DNA of 64,000 nucleotides from Labia minor. Lineage: Eukaryota > Arthropoda > Insecta > Dermaptera > Spongiphoridae. Positions within the stretch are counted from its first letter, which is position 1; each line of letters begins with the position of its first letter. Positions 55,115 through 64,000 of this stretch are shown piece after piece. The stretch spans positions 22,187,146 through 22,251,145 of the forward strand of contig OY720348.1 of NCBI GenBank assembly GCA_963082975.1, read 5' to 3'. Below the pieces are notes generated by a model. It ran no database searches. It saw only the letters and a program-made list of their open reading frames with translations, and was not told the origin of the DNA. The translations under genes and the position numbers were made by a program.

Positions 55115-55601
55115 CGAGCACTGTTCAAAAACGGTGAATTTTGAATATTCGCGGGCTCGAAATTTTTTTTTGTTATGTTGGTACACATATGTTTTTCATA
55201 TTTTGACATTGCGACTCAAAAATGCGATTCCCAAAAATGAAGAGACCAATGAAAGGAAAGCGTTTTGCTACAATGGATGAGATGAAGTCGGAATCATGCC
55301 TCAGCCACCATATTAACCGGATTTGGCCCCATGTGACTTTTTCTTGTTCCCAAAACTAAAGAGACCTATGAAAGGACGGAGATTTGCAACGGTTGAGGAG
55401 ATAAAGACTGCATCGCTGGAAGAGCTCAAGGCTATACCGAAAAGTGCTTATGAGAAGTGCTTTGAGGATTGGAAAAACCGTTGGCATAAGTGTATTGTAT
55501 CTGAGGGGGATTACTTTGAAGGGGACAACGTAAATATTGATAAATAAATAAATATTTTTTCTTAAAAATACAAAGTCACCTTACTTTTTGAACACACTTC
55601 G
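55115..55601 (+). pseudogene. Mariner deletion derivative with transposase C-terminus
   Basis: The left end CGAGCACTGTTCAAAAACGG and the inverse right end CGAAGTGTGTTCAAAAAGTA are flanked by TA. The + strand frame 55323-55547 reads APCDFFLFPKLKRPMKGRRF, then EEIKTASLEELKAIP and CFEDWKNRWHKCI to GDYFEGDNVNID. This is the C-terminus of a mariner transposase including the third catalytic Asp (PCD). Directly upstream (55229-55287) a diverged second copy of the KMKRPMKGKRFATMDEMK segment lies in another frame. The deletion therefore joined two overlapping parts of related copies. The N-terminal two-thirds are missing. Confidence 0.85.
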
Positions 55602-56283
55602 TATAATGTAAATAGTGTGAAACAATAAATCGAGCCGAAGTCTTTGGCTTTGATAACCTAGCCCAGTTCCTTCACACACTCCTACTCTCACACGTTAGCT
55701 CCCATTTTCACGTCGGGGTCACCACTTGTTGTGACGGATGGAATGATAGTGAGAGTAGAAATAAACATTATAAATGTTATTATCACTTGGATGGCTGTGC
55801 ATTGATGTGGCGCCATCGCGCGTTACCTGCGGTACTAGGCACCACAATGTAAATAACTACAGAGGTACTCTAGATAAGATGAGAATTCTGTACGAATGCC
55901 GACTGGTAAACGAGAGAACATTCATTTTTGCCCCACATTTTATATCACAGGGCCATTTATGTAATATCTGCAACATACAACTACCAAATACCCAATAAAC
56001 AAGAACTTGAGAAAACTTTTCTTAAAAGGGTCTAACTTTGAGGGAATCATCACAGTCAAGACTAATGAATATATAAATAATATACATTGATATATGAATA
56101 GTCTTTTGAAATTAAGATCATTCATATGAAATGAGTGGATGTTAACGTTTTTTTAATTGTCTTTTTTCTTTTGTTTATATTTTTATGGTTTTATTTTGTT
56201 GATTCTTTTCTGAATTACTATTGTTTTTTTTTGTAAGTATATATATATATAACCCTTTACTTCACAAATATCTTTTTAAAAAA
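55602..56283. other. Unassigned region
   Basis: Sequence at 55640-55760 (GTCGGGGTCACCACTTGTTG; GTGACGGATGGAATG) is GC-balanced and may be a retroelement edge, but no protein or terminal repeat was identified. A 74-codon frame at 55774-55998 has no recognisable domain. Confidence 0.4.
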
Positions 56284-56893
56284 TCTGGAGTGTCTCCACT
56301 CGACTATCTTGCAAATTTGAATTGAATTAATTATGTAATACATATATTGAATTTAAATTAAATTTAATTAATTAAATGAATTATAAATTAAAATTAATAA
56401 ATAATATTTATTAAACCAGCGCGTGTTTGGCTCTTTGTTGATGACATCACGTCACGTGCTGGCGCGTGATTGCCAGTCAACGTGTTAAAAAATTTCAAAA
56501 ATTAATTCCGGTATTTTCAGCGATTCAATCAAGCTGAAATTCTATATCTAGCAGTTTTATACAATTTTTAATCATGTGAAAAATTATCAAATATATATCT
56601 TTATTTTTACGGTGAGTTTAGAGGAAAAAAAATGAAAACGTGGTAAGTAATGACCCAGTTCCGATTGAGCTACATTTCTCAAAAGTTGATAGAAAACTAC
56701 AAATTTTGAATAATGCCCATGTACCAAATTTCATGATTCTAGCTCAAACCGTTTCTCGTAATCTTGTCTACATACACACATACACACAGACATTTTTCTC
56801 AACCTGACTCAGGGACCTTCAAAATATATAAAAACATCAAAATCTCGACATCGAAAATTTTCGTGATCGCAATTCTATCTCTGGCGAGATAGT
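56284..56893 (-). repeat. RepA dispersed repeat, most complete copy
   Basis: It runs from TCTGGAGTGTCTCCACTCGA to the hairpin CTATCTCTGGCGAGATAG (56875-56892) and so shows both ends, about 610 bp. Blocks in order: A/T-rich run, CGCGTGTTTGGCTC, GTCACGTGCTGGCGCGTG, 'AACGTGTTAAAAAATT', 'TATATCTAGCAGTTTTATAC', 'TTTCTCAAAAGTTGATAGAA', 'GTACCAAATTTCATGATTCT', (CA)n and 'CGAAAATTTTCGTGATCGCA'. No ORF. No inverted terminal repeat; the hairpin end is Helitron-like but CTRR and TC ends could not be placed. Confidence 0.88.
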
Positions 56894-56939
56894 ATAAAAT
56901 AATAAATAAGTGTATATAAGAATACAATGTCGTAATTTT

Positions 56940-57075
56940 TTTGTAATCTGTGCAGCCTAATTATTACAATTATCCAGACAGACAGACATTAAAAATTTTA
57001 AAGTTATATTCGATTTCACCAGATCATGAAACATAAATATTATTAAATTCTAAGAAATAGCTGACAAATCTCCTA
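56940..57075 (+). repeat. RepC end fragment
   Basis: CCAGACAGACAGACATTAAAAA, 'TTTTAAAGTTATATTCGATT', 'AGATCATGAAACATAAATAT' and the final TATATATGTATATATA match 37918-38085 in order. The start of RepC is absent. Confidence 0.6.
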
Positions 57076-57737
57076 TATATATGTATATATAAGAAGAAGC
57101 TATATTATTTACTTTAAAATTAAAATTTATTTTTGTTTCTCTCATTCGAAAAGAAATTTTTTCTTCTTCATTTTTGTTTGTTTAAATATCCAATTTAAGA
57201 TGTTAAGATGTCGCGCCAGACAGAATTTGATTTCATTATTTCTGAGTGTTCTCAATCACATTGTCAACAAGGCTTTAGCTTCATTTGTTTTATTTTACTT
57301 GCCTTTAATTCCTAGTGACATAATATCCGACCGTAGCCAAATACAATGAAGCCACCCTTGGAATAAATGACGAAAGACAATGCAATGAAATTATACAAAC
57401 TTAATATACTTCTTAAAAGAACTCCTATGTTAATTGAAAATCTAATTATAACAAAATAGTAAGGGCAATGGAGATAAAGGACAATGATCACGGTGCTCGA
57501 ATTGTCAATTTACGGCAACAAAAAACATATGAAAGTACTTTAACAAAGAAACATATATAATGAGATAATAGACAACATTAATAATCGATTTTCTTTATAG
57601 AAAAGATTTATTTATTTTTTCTTTTCATTTCATCATTGTTTGTTTTTTAGCTTCAATTACCTATATGTATGTAGTACATATTCGTATATACCTATATAAT
57701 ATACTTATAGAATTTGAATATGTAGAAAATTTTCAAT
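57076..57737. other. Unassigned A/T-rich sequence
   Basis: No gene or repeat recognised. Confidence 0.5.
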
Positions 57738-58325
57738 ATGTACTTAGTTTCTGTAATCACGAAGGGTACTAATATACGAGAAGAATTTAAATTGAGGTTG
57801 CAATAGGATAACGCTTGCTATCATGCAGTAAATGGGCTTATCTCGTCAAAATTGTTATCAAGGAGGAATCAAAATTAAGATATATAAAACAATTATTTTG
57901 CCGGTTCTGTTATATGAGTGTGAGGCGTGGTCTATGTCCTTGGGGGACGAGAGTAAATTTAGAGTATTTAATAGTAGGACTTCGCAGCATTTATGGGTCA
58001 AAGAAAGAGGAGATCACTGGGGAATGGCAGAGACTACATAACGAGGTATTGCATGATATAGTTAGAATTATAAAATGGAGAATGCTGCGATGGGCAGAGC
58101 ACGTGGCTAGAATGGGAGAGGAAAAAATGGCGAAAAATATATTGAGAGACCGAGTGGGAAACGCCCGCTTGGAAGACCAAGGACGCGGTGAGTAGACAAT
58201 GTAGGAAGGGACGTGGGAGAGATGGGAGAAGGTAGGAGTTGGATGGGTGTAGCTCAGGATAGGGGTATTTGGAGAAATGTGGTTGCTACGGCCAAGTACT
58301 TTCGAGTTCCGTAGAGTCACAGAGA
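57738..58325 (+). pseudogene. RTE-type retrotransposon 3' fragment, longest C-terminal copy
   Basis: In shifting frames the + strand reads KIYKTIILPVLLYECEAW, SLGDESKFRVFN, then RLHNEVLHDIVRIIKWRMLR and WAEHVARMGEEKMAKNIL (HVARMGE is the family hallmark), RNARLEDQGR and WRNVVATAKYFRVP to a stop. At least two frameshifts separate these pieces. The 5' boundary falls at FEYVENF, the usual FEYLG-like segment after the RT. The terminus GTAGAGTCACAGAGATAGATAG matches the other copies. Confidence 0.85.
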
Positions 58326-58454
58326 TAGATAGATTTATGTAGGCGAAAATCCTTTTGAATGTAATTTTTGTAGAAAGAAATTTAAACAAAAATCTAATTT
58401 AAATAACCATTTATTAATTCATTCAAATGTTCAATTTCAGACAGGGTTATAAAA

Positions 58455-58672
58455 TCAAGAAGGTTGCGATTAGAAGGACAAATTTGGGGGGAGACCGATT
58501 GGGAAACATCCGGTTGGAGGAGCAACGAGGCGGTGGGCAGACTTTATAGGAAATAAGAGAGTTGGAACAAAATAGGAGTTGGATAGGTGTAGCTCAGGAC
58601 AGGTCACTTTGGAGAAATGTGGTTGCTGCTGCCAAAAATTTTCGAGTTCAGTAGAGCTACAGAAATAAATAA
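58455..58672 (+). pseudogene. RTE 3' fragment, second copy in tandem
   Basis: It repeats the last ~190 bp of the RTE element: GGGAAACATCCGGTTGGAGG, TAGGAGTTGGATAGGTGTAG, TTTGGAGAAATGTGGTTGCT and GAGCTACAGAAATAAATAAATA. It follows the first copy by about 130 bp in the same orientation and ends in an ATAAA-type tail, as RTE elements do. Confidence 0.8.
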
Positions 58673-59762
58673 ATAATATACTTATTTTGGTCATAACTTA
58701 TTCACCATTTTATTACTATTAAACTATTTAATATAATATTTAAAATCATTGACAGATTATATTACCAATCAGTTACATTTATTTTTTTGCAAATAACTGA
58801 TTCACATAAGTAATTTATACGGTATTATTCGTATTTTATTTATCTTATTTTATTATATTTTTGGATATTGGATCATTTATCATATATTATTAGTGAATTC
58901 TAAAAAAAATAATTTTAATAAATTTATTATAGCTTATGGCGCTTCACAATTCGAAATTTCTTGGGCGCAGCACCACAACCATCCCTATCCCACTTTCATT
59001 CAATTCCTTTTTATTTCCAAATTTTTTTTATATTTACTTTTATATTTATGAAATTATCAAATTAAAGATAAATTTAGTAATATTTGAAATTATATTTCTC
59101 TCAATACAAAAACCATAAAAGTGCATCGTCTGTTAATTCTCACTCGTTCACATTGATTTGAAAGGATTATTTTTGCTTTCATTATAATGTCCTGTTATTA
59201 GCCATGAAATCTTACAAGTCAACTTTTACTTAAGACACTGATTTCTTTTTAAGAATACTCTACTCCAAATGAAATTATTTGTTTTTAAAATATCATATTC
59301 TTTTTTCTATAAATTTTTAATAAATTTTATTTAATTCTTTTTTAAAAATTAAAATATTTTTTTATTTATTTATTTACATTACCTCTTGAAATATTAAATC
59401 GTTAATTCATATTTTTTTTTATTAGTCAACATTGATATTTATATTATTTCATTTATAAAGTCTTATCATCAGATAATTTATTAACATAATGTGTTTACAT
59501 TAGACATCTTGAAACACTAAACTTGTTTATTTATCTATTTTTTTCTTTTCAAGTGTTTTGATTTTTTTTCTTCTTCTCAAATTCTTTATTCTTTATTTTT
59601 TTTTTCTTTAAATGAAAATCAATAGTAATCTAAAAAAATATTATATTTTTATTATAATATAATAAATATACTTTTAAATCAGATTTGTTGGTATTAAAGT
59701 CAGAGGAACACGAGAAATTCCTTGCATTCAAGTCTCCATCACGATCCATGTTTGAAGGGTTA
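58673..59762. other. A/T-rich region with a tiny RTE 3' tip (-)
   Basis: At 58935-58980 the minus strand gives the RTE terminus again (inverse of GCGCTTCACAATTCGAAATT, with GGTTGTGGTGCTGCGCCCAAG). Beyond that no gene is seen. Confidence 0.45.
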
Positions 59763-60029
59763 AATCGAAAATTACTTTACGGCATCCAGTAATAAAGAAA
59801 ATAAGCCAATGTATATATATATATTATATATTTATTTATAATTAATTTTAAAAGTAACATAAATTATTATAACTATTTAGCTATTCAAAATTAATTAATT
59901 AATTAAATCTAAAATTACTTTACGACATTCAGTAATAAAGAAAATGATCCAAATGTATATGAATTATATTAATTATATAAAATTAATTTTAAAAGCAACA
60001 TATAAATTATTATAAATATTTAGCTATTT
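59763..60029 (+). repeat. ~143-bp tandem duplication
   Basis: AAAATTACTTTACGGCATCC, AGTAATAAAGAAAATAAGCC and ATTTTAAAAGTAACATAAAT at 59763-59882 are repeated with few changes at 59906-60029 (AAAATTACTTTACGACATTC...). The second unit ends ATTTAGCTATT like the first. No coding capacity. Confidence 0.8.
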
Positions 60030-60033
60030 CTAT

Positions 60034-60310
60034 AGTGCCCTTAAACTCGAAAGTTCAATATATAGCAACCATTTCCTCCTAATATACGTATTCCTCCATC
60101 CAATTTCCAATCACTCCCAATTTCCAGTTCATATTGTCTTTGTCCTATCAACCGATAGCTATCCAATTGGTCTCCTTATAAGAACGCTTTGTCAATATTT
60201 CATCACCCATTCTAGCCAAATTTCTCGCAAATATTAACCTCTATAATCCTATCTTTATTTGTAGATGCCTATTCATACAATTTCTAGTTATGCAATCTCC
60301 TCCATTGCCC
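60034..60310 (-). pseudogene. RTE 3' fragment, highly degraded
   Basis: On the minus strand weak remnants follow the RTE order (GGCAATGGAGGAGATTGCAT for the EWRRLHN region, CTAGAATGGGTGATGAAATA for ARMGDE, ATAAGGAGACCAATTGGATA for RRPIG, then ATATGAACTGGAAATTGG). It ends near AACTTTCGAGTTTAAGGGCA. It is the most diverged of the RTE copies. Confidence 0.65.
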
Positions 60311-61484
60311 AATGATTATCTTAATTAAAGTTTAATTATTATATAACTAGGTAACAACTATAACTAAGTTTAAATTATTATTTAATTTCAAATGATATAT
60401 TATAGATAATTAATTTATTGAGATATTAATAAATATTCCTCGATAAAAAAAATGGCTAAAAAAGGCCAAATCAATCAATTTAGTTTATTTCTTATTTCTT
60501 TCAATGTATCGAATGTTAAAATTTCCAAACACACCCTTATTATGAATTAAAATTTAATCTCTTGATATTGTTTTTTTTTATTTGAGATGTTTTTGAATTA
60601 TTAAACATTTAATTTCACACGGTGATGAATTTTGAAAAATAAAAGAATTGGTAGAGATTCTTCAATTTAAAAAAAAAATTTCTATTATTTATTTTCAAAT
60701 TGAATTTTTTTTTAAGTAAATTGTTTTAATTATGATGTATAATTAATTTTTTTTTTCACTTTAAAACTATTACTTAAAATAATATTTGTTTTAATCAATA
60801 ATTATAACAAAAATCAGATTTAAAATTTCTATCAAAACTTTATGATGCGTTTGCAATTAATTTCGCTGTTTCATTGCTTTGTAATCAATTTTTCATAATA
60901 AATATGAATTCACATTTTTCTGTTGTCGATCACATAACTTATATTTCAATAAAATTTTCTAATTGATCTCGAATGGTATTCAATAATAATTGAGATCATC
61001 TCTCTTTATTTGGATTAATTAATAATTATTTGGTCAAAGGAAAGAACGGAAAGGAGGGAAAGAGAAGAGGTGAAGATAGCAATATCCATAGAGATGAATA
61101 ACAATAATTATTGAATTTAAATTAAACTAGCTGCTGGGGATGCTTTTATCCTTCGCATTATTATAAAAAAAAATTATTATTATTTCATCTGACCTATATA
61201 TTCATCTTAGTTATTAATAAAATCAATTAATTGTAATTATAACTAAAATTATAGAAAAATTATATTTCTGTTTTTATATTTTTTATTTTACTCTTTGAGA
61301 AATCAGTATTGAAAATGTCAAAGAAGATAAATAATCAAATTTTAAATTTTATTCATATCCACATTTTATTCTATTTTCGAACGAGAATTAATAATAAACC
61401 AAAAATGTAAAAAAAAAAAATACAATAAAATTAATCTTTTAAATAGAAATAAATAATATTTAATATTTCAAATATCTTCTTCTT
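60311..61484. other. Unassigned A/T-rich sequence
   Basis: No gene seen. AACTAGCTGCTGGGGATGC at 61125-61143 resembles the RepC start but lacks its GC-rich continuation. Confidence 0.45.
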
Positions 61485-61762
61485 CTTAAGGTGCCGTCTC
61501 CCTTTCGGAGTTTGACTATCATCATGACTAGAATAGAATAGAAGCGGCCCAGCCATGATGATTTTTCTTGGGAATGTTAATGTGGTGATTTCCAGTTGCC
61601 TTCTGCATGTATTGAACCAGCAGGAACTGACAGTTCCTGGAGCCGGAGGTAGCTGATATTAAATTGAATTTTTTTAGAAAAATTTGTTTTTAGTTGGAAT
61701 CGAACGCCGACTTCTTGTGTAGAAAATTGCTACGCTACACTCTCGGCTAGTTGCCTCCTTCA
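61485..61762 (-). mobile_element. tRNA-derived SINE (SINE3) with AAG-repeat tail
   Basis: On the minus strand it starts with a tRNA-like head, AGGCAACTAGCCGAGAGTG (A-box region) and GGCGTTCGATTCCAAC (good B box). A body follows, ending CATGATGATAGTCAAACTCC, GAAAGGGAGACGGCACCTTA and a (AAG)n tail. The AAGGTGCCGTCTCCC...GGAG core is one I have seen in many arthropod SINEs. Length about 278 bp; no ORF. Confidence 0.8.
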
Positions 61763-63036
61763 TTTCAAATATAAGTAAACAATTTCCACAATTTCTAATT
61801 TTTAATTATTTAAAATTCAATGAATATTTAAATAAGCGCCTGCCTAGTATTAATATTTTTTTTTGTTACTTAATTAAAATTAATTATTTTCTTTATGTTT
61901 TTTTGTAGGTAATATCAGAAGAGAGGATATTTTTTTATACAAATGTATCTTTCATCTCTCTCATTGCATGGTGAAAAACATCACACGGAGAGTCTTTGTG
62001 CATCTTCTATGGCATGTAAGCAAAAATATTTAAATAAACATTCTTATTAGTTTTAAAGATTAAAGGACATCACTAGACGAGTAATAAATAAGTTAAAAAA
62101 CAAAAAAATAAATTTTCCACTCTAGTGGATATATTTATATCAAATAATGAATAAATAGTATAGCATATATTTAAATCTTTGTTTTTAAGATGAAAAGATA
62201 GATAGTATTTCTACAAACCATACTTATCTCTCTCTCTCTTTCATTTCTTTCATTTCATAATGAAGTTACTTATTAATTTTAAGATTACTAATCCCAATTA
62301 TACATAAAATTAAAACATCACAACCTTTTTAGAATTCTCTTAGATGTCTTTTTTTTACATTTACATAAATGAATGGTGTTCGTTATCATTCAACTCAAAT
62401 GTCTGATTTCTTTTAGTTTTTATGATGAGTAAAAGAATGAATCAATTAAATTTTTAATAACGCGGCATAATTTAAATAGCAATCAATTACCATAGGAATT
62501 GATAAATTGGATAAAATGTTTCTCTTTATCTTTAGATGTCACTCAATAAATAATTTACTAAAGGTTTTTTTTTCATATTTTTTTTTTCATTCATCATAAT
62601 ATTGAAATTCAATATTCAATTTCCTTCTATCGTGATATGAAGAAAAATACAAACACAAATATATATTTATAAATATGAAAGATTTTATGATTTGATTGAA
62701 ATCAACCTTTATGAGGAATAATTCGTCTATATATTACAGTGTTTCTTTCATTTTTCCATTAGGGTACTTATCATATATCATCATATTTTGGAATTTAGTC
62801 AATATTATTTAATATTTCTAATCTGATTATAATATCTGAGTAATAAATAAACAGAATATAAAATATAGGAAGGCAACAATTTTTAAAATATCTCTATAAA
62901 AAACCCCGAAAAGTAATTTAATTTTAATTGTGAATAATTAAAGGGGTAAAATAAAAATGGATCGGGACAATTACAAAAAATTTTAAAATCAAATGGGACA
63001 TTTTTTAAAAATTAATTTTAATATATTTATTGTGAT
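61763..63036. other. Unassigned A/T-rich sequence
   Basis: No gene or transposon terminus recognised; a short CT run lies at 62229-62241. Confidence 0.5.
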
Positions 63037-63612
63037 TCTCTTCAAATCTTATCTTATTAATCTAGCAAAAATTGTATATATATATATATATATATCTTAG
63101 TATATTTTTGAGAAATTATACGGCTCTCTCTTAGGATTTTTTTAAAAATTCACACCATAGATAATATTTATAAAGAAAAATCAACTTTATTAGTATTTTC
63201 TTAATTTAAAATAGCAAATTTAAGTTACGTCACTATGTCATCCATATTGAAATTGGACTCCCGTCTTTTTTTTAAATTATATTTTATTAATATTTTTTTA
63301 TATTTAAAATATTTTAAAATTTTTTATTTAATTTCGAAATAAAATTTATAAAAATATTTATTTTAATAAGATTTTATAATTAAATTTTACGATATATATT
63401 TATCATTCTTCCAACAAAAACAAAAAAAAATATTCATGAACTTAGCAACATAATAATACATATTTATGTATTATTGAGGACCCCAAGTTCCATCCATTTT
63501 AATCAGATTGATGCAATGATGTTATATTTTATAATTGTAATAAATAATTAAAAAATTGTATATCAATATTTTTAAAGGGTCTGGCGATAGCTCGGTGTTC
63601 CAGGTACTATTA
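63037..63612 (-). repeat. RepB dispersed repeat, uninterrupted copy
   Basis: It runs from ATCTTATTAATCTAGCAAAA through 'AAAATTCACACCATAGATAA', 'TTTAAGTTACGTCACTATGT', 'GAACTTAGCAACATAATAAT' and 'AAAGGGTCTGGCGATAGCTC' to GGTGTTCCAGGTACTATTAA, about 575 bp. It is the reference copy for the family because both ends are present without insertion. Confidence 0.75.
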
Positions 63613-64000
63613 ATATAAAATGTGATGCTTCAATATTATCTATCCATTTTTTCATATTCGTTAAATTCAGTCGTTTGGTATTCTACTCCCCTTGCCCCTT
63701 TTCATATAAGCTATAGATGATTTTCTAGAAATTGATTAAAACAATATTTGCGTAACCTGGCAGGTGTTGTTAAGTTGTCATTCTTTTTAAAAGGGATAAA
63801 ATGTCAAGGGAGGCGACCGCATTTGTTCACAATGCAAATCTAAAAATTCATATTAAATATTACTCTTCAGAATTTATTTTAATATATAATAATAAAAACA
63901 TTAACCACTACAAAAACAAAATATATTAATATATATTAAAATATAGGTTGATTAATTAATAGACAATTTATTAAAGAATCAGAAAATACATTATTTTAAT
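63613..64000. other. Unassigned A/T-rich sequence
   Basis: No feature recognised up to the window edge. Confidence 0.5.

Overview
The window is AT-rich eukaryotic nuclear DNA from an animal. Its two host genes have short GT-AG introns, and most of the rest is transposon debris: mariner, hAT, RTE and R1-clade retrotransposons, and tRNA-derived SINEs. The mix fits an arthropod. Extreme AT content with many mariners would suit a caligid copepod such as a salmon louse, but that is an inference; nothing in the sequence proves the species.

Host genes lie at the left end, both on the + strand. At 428-2990 are the last five exons of a BTB/BACK/Kelch protein of the KLHL1/4/5 group; its start lies upstream of the window. 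At 5469-7404 is a complete seven-exon gene for ATP synthase F1 assembly factor 1 (ATPAF1/Atp11). A 94-bp copy of the last Kelch intron-exon junction sits between them. A possible small secreted-peptide ORF lies at 22647-22877 (-).

Region by region. 8-16 kb holds a pogo/CENPB-type helix-turn-helix remnant, hAT MITEs, a foldback MITE and the first RTE 3' fragment. 16-18 kb holds three copies of one tRNA-derived SINE. 20-27.5 kb holds mariner deletion derivatives, a second Tc1/mariner type and hAT MITEs with perfect 8-bp target duplications. 29-39 kb holds a long foldback and nested repeats, 39.6-40.4 kb a tandemly rearranged mariner MITE, and 41.4 kb a 47-bp tandem array. 43.4-49.7 kb is the main element: a 6.3-kb non-LTR retrotransposon of R1-clade type with both ORFs, a poly(A) tail and 15-bp target duplications, disabled by a single in-frame TGA. 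It landed inside a dispersed AT-rich repeat. 50-64 kb holds an endonuclease fragment, a mariner with a hAT inside it, another mariner, further RTE 3' ends, a second SINE and more dispersed repeats.

Labels used here: RepA is a ~600-bp non-coding repeat ending in the hairpin CTATCTC-TGGC-GAGATAG. RepB is an AT-rich repeat with one end carrying CTAGC next to AATAAGAT and the other end CGGTGTTCCAGGTAC. RepC begins AACTAGCTGC, has a GC-rich start and a GACA tract near its other end. RepD carries ACACAGACTAAGACTCAGAATC-like and GCCGAAACATCGAGA-like blocks. No operon, CRISPR array, rRNA gene or functional tRNA gene was seen. Apart from the two host genes, almost everything interpretable is mobile-element sequence, and I found no convincing new multi-gene system.
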